Shown: in pieces, positions 16,659 through 24,927 of the stretch | How positions within the stretch are numbered: position 1 is the stretch's first letter | How the letters are laid out: each line of letters opens with the position of its first letter | Origin: Litoreibacter sp. | GTDB lineage: Bacteria > Pseudomonadota > Alphaproteobacteria > Rhodobacterales > Rhodobacteraceae | Reading direction: 5' to 3' | NCBI GenBank assembly: GCA_026710325.1 | Contig: JAPORH010000063.1 | Span: forward strand, 1-55,030 | DNA length: 55,030 nucleotides | Translations under genes and position numbers: made by a program | The notes under the pieces: generated by a model | Told to the model about the DNA's origin: nothing | What the model saw: only the letters and a program-made list of their open reading frames with translations | Database searches by the model: none

Positions 16659-17312
16659 ATGTTTCGCGCAGCGCTCATACCCCTGGCACTGGCCGCCCCT
16701 GCCCCGGCCTTGGCACATCCGCATATCTTCATTGATACGGGGCTTGAGGTCATTTTTGACGAGGCGGGCCGCCTGACCCATGTGAAGGTGACTTGGGAGT
16801 ATGATGCGTTCTACTCCCTCCTGACGATGGAGGAACGCGGTCTCGACCCGGATTACGACGGGGTGCTGACAGCAGAGGAGGAGGCCGCATTGTCCGGGTT
16901 TGACGCGCAGTGGATTCCCGGCTTCAATGGCGATCTGGTCGGTATTTTAGGCGACACACCACTTGACCTATCAGGCCCGCTGAAGCCGACGGCGCGCGTG
17001 GTCGAAGGGCAGATTATCACAACGCATTTGCGGGAAGTGAAAGGCACGCCTTTGCTTGAAGGGGAACAGCTCTCCTTCAAACCGTATGATGAGACTTTTT
17101 ATACGGCTTATGAGGTGACGGGTCCCGTCAAGTTCGTCGGTCTTAAAGGATGCGAGACCACGAAACGCGCGCCCGATATCGAGGCTATGATGCGGCGCTT
17201 TTCCGATCTGTTGCTCACACTGGATACGGACATAACGCCTGAGGATGCCGGTCTGCCGCCTATTGGCGAGGCCTTTGCCACGGAGGTGACGATCACATGT
17301 CCCGCCTTCTGA
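16659..17312 (+). CDS. DUF1007 periplasmic protein
   Basis: A 217-aa exported protein with a signal peptide (about 1-19, ending ALA) followed at once by HPHIFIDTGLEV, the conserved DUF1007 start with histidines next to the cleavage site. It has an acidic middle region (DPDYDGVLTAEEEAAL, an EF-hand-like pattern at about 65-80). DUF1007 genes are usually next to NicO-type nickel/cobalt transporters, as here, where the transporter start overlaps by 16 bases. It probably presents or binds a divalent metal at the outer face of the membrane (inference from context). Confidence 0.88.
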   Translation: MFRAALIPLALAAPAPALAHPHIFIDTGLEVIFDEAGRLTHVKVTWEYDAFYSLLTMEERGLDPDYDGVLTAEEEAALSGFDAQWIPGFNGDLVGILGDTPLDLSGPLKPTARVVEGQIITTHLREVKGTPLLEGEQLSFKPYDETFYTAYEVTGPVKFVGLKGCETTKRAPDIEAMMRRFSDLLLTLDTDITPEDAGLPPIGEAFATEVTITCPAF

Positions 17313-18250
17313 TCTTGCCAAGCCTTGTCGCCGCTGCCTTGCTGGCTTGGCTCTGGGCCAGCGGCGGGTTTGACACATTGGCCGCCTGGGCGGCGGGGGA
17401 GCAACGCGGGTTTCAAAACGAGATGGCTTTGGGGCTGCGGGCGCTCAGGGCAGGCGAACCCGGCGCGGTCATGGCGCTTTTATCCGTTTGTTTTGCCTAC
17501 GGTTTTTTCCACGCGATTGGCCCCGGCCATGGCAAGGTGCTGATCGGTGGCTATGGGTTAGGGCGACAGGTTCCTTGGCTGCGCTTGTCGGTGATCTCAT
17601 TGCTTTCAAGCCTTGGCCAAGCCGTTACGGCTGTCGTCATTGTGGCGGGCGGCATTACCATAATGGGGCTCGCGCGCGACCAATTGGTCGGCATCACCGA
17701 AGACATTATGGCCCCCGCCAGCTACGGCGCGATTGGGCTGATCGGCGGCTGGCTTATCTGGCGCGGATTTCGCAAATCGGCAGGGCTGGCTTTGGGTGCT
17801 GGTACGGGCCATCACGACCACACCCATCAGCACAAACATGACCATGATCACGGTCACCACTACGCTCATGACCACGGCACTTGTCAAACTTGCGGGCACA
17901 AGCACGGGCCCGATTTGGCCGAGGTCGAAAACACCCGCTCCCTGCGAGAGGCACTCGCTTTGATCGCAGGCATCGCTATCCGACCCTGCACCGGCGCGCT
18001 TTTCATTCTGATTATCACCTGGCAGATGGGTATCTTTGGCGCGGGTATCGCGGGTGCCTTTGCTATGGCGCTCGGCACGGCTACGGTCACAATCGGCGTG
18101 GCACTGGCCTCGGTCGGGATACGGGGCGGTCTCGTGAGTGGCTTGCAAGGCAGCGCTGTTTTGACCTGGGCTGTCCCTGCGATTGAAATTTTTGCAGGCG
18201 TTTTAATCACAGTCATCGCGTCCGGGCTATTTTTGCGGGCAATTGCTTAG
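17297..18250 (+). CDS. NicO/RcnA-type nickel-cobalt transporter
   Basis: A 317-aa inner-membrane protein with about six transmembrane segments. The conserved family motif is GFFHAIGPGHGKVLIGGY (about 72-89). A long histidine-rich loop (about 172-203: GHHDHTHQHKHDHDHGHHY and on to HGTCQTCGHKHG) fits metal sensing or buffering. The second half has IAIRPCTGALFIL (about 229). Family members export or import Ni/Co; direction is not decided by sequence. It is coupled to the DUF1007 gene. Confidence 0.92.
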   Translation: MSRLLILPSLVAAALLAWLWASGGFDTLAAWAAGEQRGFQNEMALGLRALRAGEPGAVMALLSVCFAYGFFHAIGPGHGKVLIGGYGLGRQVPWLRLSVISLLSSLGQAVTAVVIVAGGITIMGLARDQLVGITEDIMAPASYGAIGLIGGWLIWRGFRKSAGLALGAGTGHHDHTHQHKHDHDHGHHYAHDHGTCQTCGHKHGPDLAEVENTRSLREALALIAGIAIRPCTGALFILIITWQMGIFGAGIAGAFAMALGTATVTIGVALASVGIRGGLVSGLQGSAVLTWAVPAIEIFAGVLITVIASGLFLRAIA

Positions 18251-18337
18251 AGACGCGCAATAGCGCGATTGCCCACTCCCCTTCCCTCGAGAACTCCCAT
18301 ATGATTGGATCAAATCGCTCTAGGGAGGGGCACGGCC

Positions 18338-20590
18338 TTGGCCGAACGCATCGAAAGTGAAAGCCGCAAGCTGCTGGGCCGCTTGCGCGAAACGCTGGCG
18401 GAAGACAGCGCGGGTCAGGAGCGGCTGAACCGGATCGTGACCTTGATCGCGGACTCGATGCAGACCGACGTGTGCTCGATCTACCTGTTCCGTGACGCGG
18501 ATACTTTGGAGCTTTGCGCGACCGAAGGCCTGAACCCTGAAGCCGTGCACCATACCCGCATGCGCATTGGTGAAGGCTTGGTCGGCCGAGTTGCGCGGCG
18601 CAAGACGCCCGTGAACACCCCCGACGCGCCGTCGGCCAAAGGGTTTCGCTTCATGCCCGAGACGGGGGAGGAGATTTACTCCTCCTTCCTCGGTGTGCCG
18701 GTGCAACGGCTTGGCGAAAGCTTGGGCGTTTTGGTGGTCCAGTCAAAGGACGCGCGCAGCTATTCTGAGGACGAGGTCTACGCGCTTGAAGTCGTGGCCA
18801 TGGTGCTGGCGGAGATGACCGAGCTGGGCGCCTTTGTAGGCGAAGGCGAAGGCGCGATCCGCGCTTTGCACACCCAACCGGAGCTGTTTCGCGGTGGCAC
18901 CGGACAGGAAGGCGCGGCGGAGGGGCAGGTCTATCTGCATGAGCCGCGCGTTGTCGTCACCAACCCCATTTCCGACGACCCACATGAGGAGCTGCGCCGC
19001 TTGGAAGAGGCGATTGGCACGCTCCGATCCTCGGTTGATGACATGCTTTCGAAGGTCGGGCGCGGCGCGGATAAGGAGCAGGTCAAGGTGCTCGAGGCCT
19101 ACCGGATGTTCGCCAATTCCCGTTCCTGGGTGCGGCGGATGGAAGAAGACATCGCGCTTGGCCTCTCGGCAGAAGCCGCCGTAGAGAAAGAGCAATCGGC
19201 GACGCGGGCGCGGATGGAGCGCGTACCCGACGCCTATTTGCGCGAAAGGCTGCATGACCTCGACGACCTGTCAAACCGGCTTTTGCGGCTGCTAACGGGC
19301 CAGGGCAAGGACACCGGCGCCGAATTACCGGATCGCCCTATTCTAATTGCGAAGAACATAGGCCCGGGCGAGTTGCTGGAATACGGCAAGCGCTTGCGGG
19401 GGATCGTACTGGAGGAAGGCTCCGTCGGCTCCCACGCCGCGATTGTGGCTCGGGCCTGGGCCATCCCGCTGGTGATCAATGCCAAGAAGATCCTAACCGA
19501 GGCTCTGAATGGCGACCCGATCCTGGTGGACGGCGATCAGGGCGTGGTGCATCTGCGCCCCGAGGAAAGCGTCGCCAAGGCGTTCCGCGACAAAATAGCG
19601 ATGCAGACCAAAGCGCAGGAGCGCTATGCCTCGATCCGGGAGAAGCCCGCAACCTCGCTCTGCGGGCATACGGTGGCGCTGCATATGAATGCGGGGCTGA
19701 TGGCGGACCTGCCGTCGCTTGAAAGCTCGGGCGCAGAGGGGGTGGGCCTGTTTCGCACCGAACTGCAGTTTTTGACCCGCTCCCGTGTGCCGCGGAGATC
19801 GGAGCTAGCCGCGATTTACGGCTCGGTCATGGATGCGGCCCAAGGCAAGCGCGTGGTGTTTCGCACGCTCGACATCGGGTCGGACAAGGTGCTGCCCTAC
19901 ATGAAGCCACAGGATGAGCCGAACCCGGCTTTGGGCTGGCGCGCGATCCGTGTGGGCTTGGACAAGCCCGGCGTGATGCGGATGCAGCTGCAGGCCCTGA
20001 TCCGGGCCGCAAACGGACGGCCTTTGTCGATCATGTTTCCCTTCATCGCGCAGTTTGACGAGTTCCGCGCGGCGCGTCAGATGCTGCTCGATGAGATCGA
20101 GCGGGAGAAGAAGCTCTCCCACGCGCTGCCCCCAGACTTACAGATCGGCGCAATGCTAGAGACGCCATCGCTGGCCTTCGCACCGCGGCAATTCTTTGAG
20201 CTGGCGGATTTCATTTCGATTGGCGGCAACGACCTGAAGCAGTTCTTCTTCGCCGCCGACCGGGAGAATGAGCGCGTGCGCAAACGCTACGACACACTCA
20301 ATGTGAGCTTCCTGACTTTCATCGAGCAGGTCGTGAACCGCTGCAAAGACGCCGGCACGGCCTTAAGTTTCTGCGGCGAAGACGCAGGCCGCCCGATCGA
20401 GGCACTGTGTTTCGCTGCCATGGGTATGAACACGTTGTCGATGCGCCCGGCCTCGATCGGCCCCGTCAAAAGCATCATCCGACGCACCGATATTTCCGCC
20501 TTGCGGGCGGTGATCGACGAGGCCCGGGAAAGCGGTGCACAATCCGTGCGGCCTGCCGTGATGGAACACTTGAAGTCAGTGCAGGGGTAG
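18338..20590 (+). CDS. ptsP: Phosphoenolpyruvate-protein phosphotransferase PtsP (nitrogen PTS enzyme I)
   Basis: A 750-aa enzyme that takes phosphate from PEP and starts the nitrogen-related phosphotransfer chain (EINtr to NPr to EIIANtr). An N-terminal GAF domain (about 20-160) precedes the PEP-utilising N-domain, the phosphohistidine segment GSVGSHAAIVARAWAIP (about 363-379), and the barrel domain with GVGLFRTELQFL, FRTLDIGSDK and FISIGGNDLKQF. Cysteine in LSFCGEDAG is the conserved proton donor. The start is uncertain: the frame opens at a TTG at 18305, but the TTG at 18338 has AGGGAGGGG nine bases ahead and is preferred. It stands alone after the NicO gene. Confidence 0.94.
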   Translation: MAERIESESRKLLGRLRETLAEDSAGQERLNRIVTLIADSMQTDVCSIYLFRDADTLELCATEGLNPEAVHHTRMRIGEGLVGRVARRKTPVNTPDAPSAKGFRFMPETGEEIYSSFLGVPVQRLGESLGVLVVQSKDARSYSEDEVYALEVVAMVLAEMTELGAFVGEGEGAIRALHTQPELFRGGTGQEGAAEGQVYLHEPRVVVTNPISDDPHEELRRLEEAIGTLRSSVDDMLSKVGRGADKEQVKVLEAYRMFANSRSWVRRMEEDIALGLSAEAAVEKEQSATRARMERVPDAYLRERLHDLDDLSNRLLRLLTGQGKDTGAELPDRPILIAKNIGPGELLEYGKRLRGIVLEEGSVGSHAAIVARAWAIPLVINAKKILTEALNGDPILVDGDQGVVHLRPEESVAKAFRDKIAMQTKAQERYASIREKPATSLCGHTVALHMNAGLMADLPSLESSGAEGVGLFRTELQFLTRSRVPRRSELAAIYGSVMDAAQGKRVVFRTLDIGSDKVLPYMKPQDEPNPALGWRAIRVGLDKPGVMRMQLQALIRAANGRPLSIMFPFIAQFDEFRAARQMLLDEIEREKKLSHALPPDLQIGAMLETPSLAFAPRQFFELADFISIGGNDLKQFFFAADRENERVRKRYDTLNVSFLTFIEQVVNRCKDAGTALSFCGEDAGRPIEALCFAAMGMNTLSMRPASIGPVKSIIRRTDISALRAVIDEARESGAQSVRPAVMEHLKSVQG

Positions 20591-20927
20591 CGGCTACGAA
20601 GAGGTCTCTCCGATGTGCGGAAAAGGCCCGCTTTGCGCCCAAACCTCCCAATTGCTGCGCCATACTCAAGTGGACCCTAAGCGCTGAACGCCAACACTGT
20701 TCAAAGAAAAAACGGCTCGGAGCCGACCTTTGTGAAGCTATCGGCATGTGGCGATTGCAAGCACATGTCAGGCTACGACGGGAAGGCCCCAGAAAAGTAG
20801 TGCTTTGGATTTCGCCTCCCAAGGTTTCGCTGTTTTCTCCGGAAAACCACGATTGAAGTATAACCTGTTGGTTGTAGCCGAACCGAGCGTCGACACCTCT
20901 TGGCACAGTTAATTTACGCAACTCAGA
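20591..20927. other. Intergenic region between convergent ptsP and EamA genes
   Basis: No supported gene lies here. Open frames in this stretch have no ribosome binding site and no family match. One short hairpin with a T run (20707-20725) is listed separately. A 19-base stretch (20622-20640) is almost the same as one at 27264, so the region may hold remnants of a dispersed element. Confidence 0.5.
20707..20725 (-). terminator. Possible terminator downstream of the ABC/EamA operon
   Basis: A 5-bp stem CGGCT/AGCCG with a 3-base loop is followed on the minus strand by six T. It lies about 200 bases after the EamA stop. The stem is short, so this is a weak call. Confidence 0.4.
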
Positions 20928-21806
20928 TCAACGCGTCCTTTCCGCCGCTGCGATGAATGCGCCGGTCAAGATAATCGGGGCCGCGATAAGAAAGGCAGGT
21001 GAGAGGCTGAGCTGGAATATGAACAGATCCGCCAGTATGGGCCAAAGCAGCGCCACATATTCAAACGGCGCAAGCCGGGAGGCCTCAGTATAGCGGAAGG
21101 CCAGCGTCATCGCGATATGTCCAAAGCCGCCATACAGCCCTGATAGCACCAAAAGCCCAAGCACCGGCACACTTGGCATCTCCCACCCCCAAGGCAGGGT
21201 CGCCAATCCGCCCACCATGGAGGCGAGCACGAAATACATCGCAATGGCGCCCGGGCTTTCGGTCCTGTTCAAACTGCGCACCATGATCAGCGCCAGCGCC
21301 GTCAGAACGGCCGCTGCAAATCCAATCGCATAGCCAAAGAGGCGGGCATCATGGTCGGACGAGCGCGTCAGCTCAGGCCAAACCAGCACGACCACGCCAC
21401 TAAATCCAAGCGCGAGGCCCCAAATGCGCCATTTGGTCAGCCGCTCCGACAAAATCACCGCCGCACCAAGCGCCATCAAAATGGGGGAAAGCTGCGAAAT
21501 CAGGATCGCCTCGGCCTGGTTCAACCGGGCCACAGCAGCGAAGGAGGCAAACAGCGCAAGTGCGCCAAAACTCGCCCTTAGAAGATGTGCGCCGGGCCGG
21601 TTTGTGGCCAAGCCGCCCGGGAACTCCCCCCTGACCCAAAGAAAAATGACCAGAGGCAGGATTGCGAAGAAGGAGCGGAAAAAGACGATCTGGCCAAGAG
21701 GCACGGCGTCGCTGACCGCCTTCACGCTCACAAACATGCCCGCCATCAAAAGCCCGGACAAAAGGCGCAAGCTGATGCCCAGTGACGGGCGGTCAAGCGT
21801 GCTCAT
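20928..21806 (-). CDS. EamA/DMT-family transporter, last gene of the ABC operon
   Basis: A 292-aa membrane protein with ten predicted transmembrane segments in two EamA repeats (about 10-140 and 155-285). Repeat one contains FFRSFFAILPLVIFL; repeat two contains LYGGFGHIAMTLAFRYTEASRLAPFEYVALLWPI. The family exports amino acids, metabolites or metallophores. Its start overlaps the ABC permease stop by four bases, so it belongs to that operon. An exporter joined to a peptide/nickel-type importer is unusual, see findings. Confidence 0.9.
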   Translation of the reverse strand: MSTLDRPSLGISLRLLSGLLMAGMFVSVKAVSDAVPLGQIVFFRSFFAILPLVIFLWVRGEFPGGLATNRPGAHLLRASFGALALFASFAAVARLNQAEAILISQLSPILMALGAAVILSERLTKWRIWGLALGFSGVVVLVWPELTRSSDHDARLFGYAIGFAAAVLTALALIMVRSLNRTESPGAIAMYFVLASMVGGLATLPWGWEMPSVPVLGLLVLSGLYGGFGHIAMTLAFRYTEASRLAPFEYVALLWPILADLFIFQLSLSPAFLIAAPIILTGAFIAAAERTR

Positions 21807-22597
21807 TCAGGGGCGTCCTGCTGGGCCAATGCGTCTCGCAATGCGTCCCCGGCCAAATTGATGGCCAACACGCAGATCACTACGGCCAGCCCCGGCCAGA
21901 TCATCTGCAACGGGGTGGAGCGCAAGTGGACGCGTGCATCCAACAGCATCGAGCCCCATTCCGGGTTGGGCGGCTGCACGCCAAATCCCAGAAACCCAAG
22001 CGCCGAGATGCCCAAAATCGCCCGCGCAAACATGCCCGTCCAAACCACGGTCAGCGACGGGATCAACGACGGCAAATAGTGCCAGCGCGCAATCGACCAG
22101 CTGGGCAGACCCGCTAACCGCGCCTGCACCACATAGCCGCGGCTTTGCACCGACAGGCCGATGCCACGCGCCACGCGCGCATAGCGCATCCAGCCCGTCA
22201 CAGAGAGCGCGAAAATCAAGCTCCAAGTGCCCGCCCCCATGAGCCCTGCAATCACAATCGCCGCCACCAATTCGGGAAAGGCCAGAAAGGTATCCGTCGT
22301 CCGCATTGCCACCCAATCGGCGAGCCGCCCGCCCAAAGCTGCGGCAAGTCCGATGGTAGTCCCGATGATCATGCTGATCACCGAAATCACAAAGGCCAGC
22401 CCCAGCGACCACCGCGCGCCATGAAGCAGGCGCGATAAGATATCCCGCCCTAAGGCGTCAGTGCCCAAGAGAAACTCCGCGCTCGGGCCGGACAGTCGCT
22501 TAGGGATATTGATCACGGTCGGATCGTAAGGCGCGAGCATGGGGCCGACGCCCGCCAGCAAAACCAACGCAATGACCAACAGGGCGACGCTACGCAT
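21803..22597 (-). CDS. ABC transporter permease, DppC/NikC type
   Basis: A 264-aa inner-membrane permease of the peptide/nickel uptake family. The N-terminal segment LVIALVLLAGVGPMLAPYDPTVINIPKRLSGPS matches the usual start of DppC/NikC proteins. The EAA loop (RGIGLSVQSRGYVVQARLAGLPSWSIARWHYLP, about 145-175) contacts the ATPases. It overlaps both neighbours (four bases with EamA, eight with the other permease). Substrate not decided. Confidence 0.92.
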   Translation of the reverse strand: MRSVALLVIALVLLAGVGPMLAPYDPTVINIPKRLSGPSAEFLLGTDALGRDILSRLLHGARWSLGLAFVISVISMIIGTTIGLAAALGGRLADWVAMRTTDTFLAFPELVAAIVIAGLMGAGTWSLIFALSVTGWMRYARVARGIGLSVQSRGYVVQARLAGLPSWSIARWHYLPSLIPSLTVVWTGMFARAILGISALGFLGFGVQPPNPEWGSMLLDARVHLRSTPLQMIWPGLAVVICVLAINLAGDALRDALAQQDAPE

Positions 22598-23528
22598 TGC
22601 TCTCTCCGATCCTCGGATCGATGACGCGGTAGATCAGGTCGATCACAAGGTTAACGACCACAAAGACCAGCGCGGTCAGCACCACCACGGCCTGCACATG
22701 CGAAAAGTCGCGCGACAGGATCGCTTGCACCAAAAACGTGCCGAGCCCCGGCCTGCCGAAAATCACCTCCACCAGAACAAGCCCTTCGAGCAGGAAGGCG
22801 AGTTCCAACCCAAACACCGTCACCACCGGGATCGCAGCATGCGGGGCAACATGGTCTCGGCCTACAGACCTGTCCGAGACACCGCGACGCCGGATCGCGG
22901 GCAGAAACGGCTGACCCCGTGCCTCCAAAATGCCGGAGCGAATGATCCGCGTCAGGGACGCCGCCACGCCCAGACCGAGTGTCAATGCAGGCAGAATGGC
23001 ATGGGCAGGCGTGCTCGCCCCAAGTGCGGGCAACCAAGCGAGCTTGACCGCAAAGATCAGGATCAGGATGAGCCCCAACCAGTAGGCCGGAATCGCATTG
23101 CCTATTGAGGCCAACCCAACCGCGAACCGGTCCAGAAGGCTACCAGGTCGTTTCGTAGCAAGGATGGCTAGCGGCACCGAGATGATCAGACCAATACCGA
23201 GCGCGGCAAACGCCAGCGGAAACGTGTAGCTGATCGAGGCCCAGAGATCGGGCCAGACCGGGCGGCCTGTTACGGCCGAATTGCCAAAATCAAGCGTCAG
23301 CAAAGGCCCAAGCCACGCCCAGAACGCCTGCCAAAAGCTTCGGTCGAGCCCCACTTCGGCGCGGACCTGGTCAATCACCTCGTCGGTCAGAAGCGCGTCG
23401 AACCGCGCCATCGCGATGGCCTGCGCAGGATCACCAGGCGCGTTCCACAAAAGCGCAAAGGTCAGGATCGCAGTGCCCGACAAAACGACAAGCGCCCTGA
23501 GCAAAAGGCCACCGGCGGTTTTGATCAT
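22590..23528 (-). CDS. ABC transporter permease, DppB/NikB type
   Basis: A 312-aa permease pairing with the DppC/NikC-type one. It has the N-terminal transmembrane helix (LLLRALVVLSGTAILTFALL), the large loop with DEVIDQVRAEVGLDRSFWQAF, and the EAA region IRRRGVSDRSVGRDHVAPHAAIPVVTVFG (about 215-245). The open frame extends upstream to 23582, but the ATG at 23528 (MIKTAGG) overlaps the preceding stop by four bases and fits the family start. Confidence 0.92.
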   Translation of the reverse strand: MIKTAGGLLLRALVVLSGTAILTFALLWNAPGDPAQAIAMARFDALLTDEVIDQVRAEVGLDRSFWQAFWAWLGPLLTLDFGNSAVTGRPVWPDLWASISYTFPLAFAALGIGLIISVPLAILATKRPGSLLDRFAVGLASIGNAIPAYWLGLILILIFAVKLAWLPALGASTPAHAILPALTLGLGVAASLTRIIRSGILEARGQPFLPAIRRRGVSDRSVGRDHVAPHAAIPVVTVFGLELAFLLEGLVLVEVIFGRPGLGTFLVQAILSRDFSHVQAVVVLTALVFVVVNLVIDLIYRVIDPRIGESNA

Positions 23529-24250
23529 GCCACGGCCTCCAAGGCGCCCAAAGCAATCGCCGCGTCCCTCAAGGTTCGGCAATAGTCGGATCGCGGGTTG
23601 AGCGCGAAGTCCTGCGCGTCGGCGATTTCCTCGATGCGCCCTGATTTCAAGACCGCGATCTGATCGCCATGGGCCACGGCATATCCCAAATCATGGGTCA
23701 CAATCAGCGCGGCAAAGCCTTCCTCCGCTTGCAGCTCAGCGATCAGCCGTGCAGTATGTTTTTGCGTGACCGCGTCCAAGGCGGAGAGCGGCTCGTCGAA
23801 AAGCACCAGGGGCGGCGAAGCGATCAAGGCACGCAAAATCCCCGCCCGTTGCGCCTGCCCGATGGAGACCTGATCCGGGCGCCGATCCAGTAGATCAAGT
23901 GGCAGCTCCAGCCCGGCGCAAAGCCGTTCCAACCGGCCTCCTGCCAAACTGATGTTTTGCGCCACAACGGGCTCCATAATGGATCGGCGCAGACTCATGG
24001 TCGGGTTGAAAGCCGCGCGCGGCTCTTGCATCACCAAGGCTGGGCGCGCATCGCGTGTTGGCGCGCCGTCCCAGGTCACTTCGCCCGAACTCGGTCTGAG
24101 CAGGCCCAGAATAGCCGCGATCAAGGTGGACTTGCCCGCACCGCTTTCGCCGACCACGGCAAGAGTCTTACCCGCGGGTAGGGTGAATGAGATATCCGCC
24201 AGCGTCACACGCGGCCCGCGTTTGACCACCAGGTCACTGACGGTCAGCAT
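23525..24250 (-). CDS. ABC transporter ATP-binding protein (DppF/NikE type)
   Basis: A 241-aa ATPase with Walker A GESGAGKST (about 35), the ABC signature region VSIGQAQRAGILRAL (about 148) in which the usual LSGGQ is changed to SIGQ, Walker B LVLFDEPLSALD (about 170) and the switch histidine in IVTHDLGYAV. It ends soon after the ATPase core, so it lacks the long C-terminal oligopeptide-specific extension. It overlaps its neighbours by seven and four bases and forms a heterodimer with the next ATPase. Confidence 0.93.
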   Translation of the reverse strand: MLTVSDLVVKRGPRVTLADISFTLPAGKTLAVVGESGAGKSTLIAAILGLLRPSSGEVTWDGAPTRDARPALVMQEPRAAFNPTMSLRRSIMEPVVAQNISLAGGRLERLCAGLELPLDLLDRRPDQVSIGQAQRAGILRALIASPPLVLFDEPLSALDAVTQKHTARLIAELQAEEGFAALIVTHDLGYAVAHGDQIAVLKSGRIEEIADAQDFALNPRSDYCRTLRDAAIALGALEAVA

Positions 24251-24927
24251 GGCAGGGCCATCCAGTTGCGATGCGCGGACAGGGCTTTGGCGGCCTGCGT
24301 TTCGGGGCGCTCCAGAATATCTTCCGTACGCCCTTCCTCGACCAAATGGCCGTCAGCCATCACCAGTAATCTGTCGACACGCAGCGCGGCGAGGCCAAGG
24401 TCGTGCGTGATCAAAGCCATCGCCGTGTCCTTGCCGTCCAGAAACCCAGACAGCAGCTCCATCGTTGCCGCCGCAACAACCGGATCAAGCGCCGAAGTCG
24501 GCTCATCAAGCGCGATCAGATCAGGCGCGCCGATCAAGGCCATGGCGATGACAAAACGCTGCTGCATACCCCGGCTCCACCCCCAAGGGCGTTTGCGCAA
24601 ATCGCCGCCCTCGATTTTGAGGGCCCGGAACAAGCCTTCCCGGTCGGCATGGCCTGCTTGCAGGCCCAAAGCCTCTTCCGCCTCCCGCCAGTGAAACGCC
24701 ATCGAGCGCAGCGGATCGAGCGCCTCATCCGGGCTTTGCGGAACATGCGCCACGCTGTGCCCCTGCTGGCGCAGGTCATCGATCAAAGCGTGGCCAAGCG
24801 TCGATTTGCCAGAGCCGGAGGCACCAACGATGCCAATCCGTTCCCGGGGGTGAATGACTAGCGATGTCGGGTGAAGAATGGTCCGGCCCGAGCGGATTGC
24901 GCTCAGGCCGGTCACGGTTAGTGTCAT
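24244..24927 (-). CDS. ABC transporter ATP-binding protein (DppD/NikD type)
   Basis: A 227-aa ATPase with Walker A GASGSGKST (about 35), the signature WSRGMQQRFVIAMAL (about 127), Walker B LIALDEPTSALD (about 148) and ALITHDLGLAAL. It is encoded directly after the substrate-binding protein with a four-base overlap. With the other ATPase and the two permeases it makes a complete importer. Confidence 0.93.
   Translation of the reverse strand: MTLTVTGLSAIRSGRTILHPTSLVIHPRERIGIVGASGSGKSTLGHALIDDLRQQGHSVAHVPQSPDEALDPLRSMAFHWREAEEALGLQAGHADREGLFRALKIEGGDLRKRPWGWSRGMQQRFVIAMALIGAPDLIALDEPTSALDPVVAAATMELLSGFLDGKDTAMALITHDLGLAALRVDRLLVMADGHLVEEGRTEDILERPETQAAKALSAHRNWMALPC

Noticed and set aside
20407-20856. 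Open frame running out of ptsP into the intergenic region
   Set aside because: Overlaps ptsP in another frame and has no start signal; only the part after 20590 lies outside a gene.
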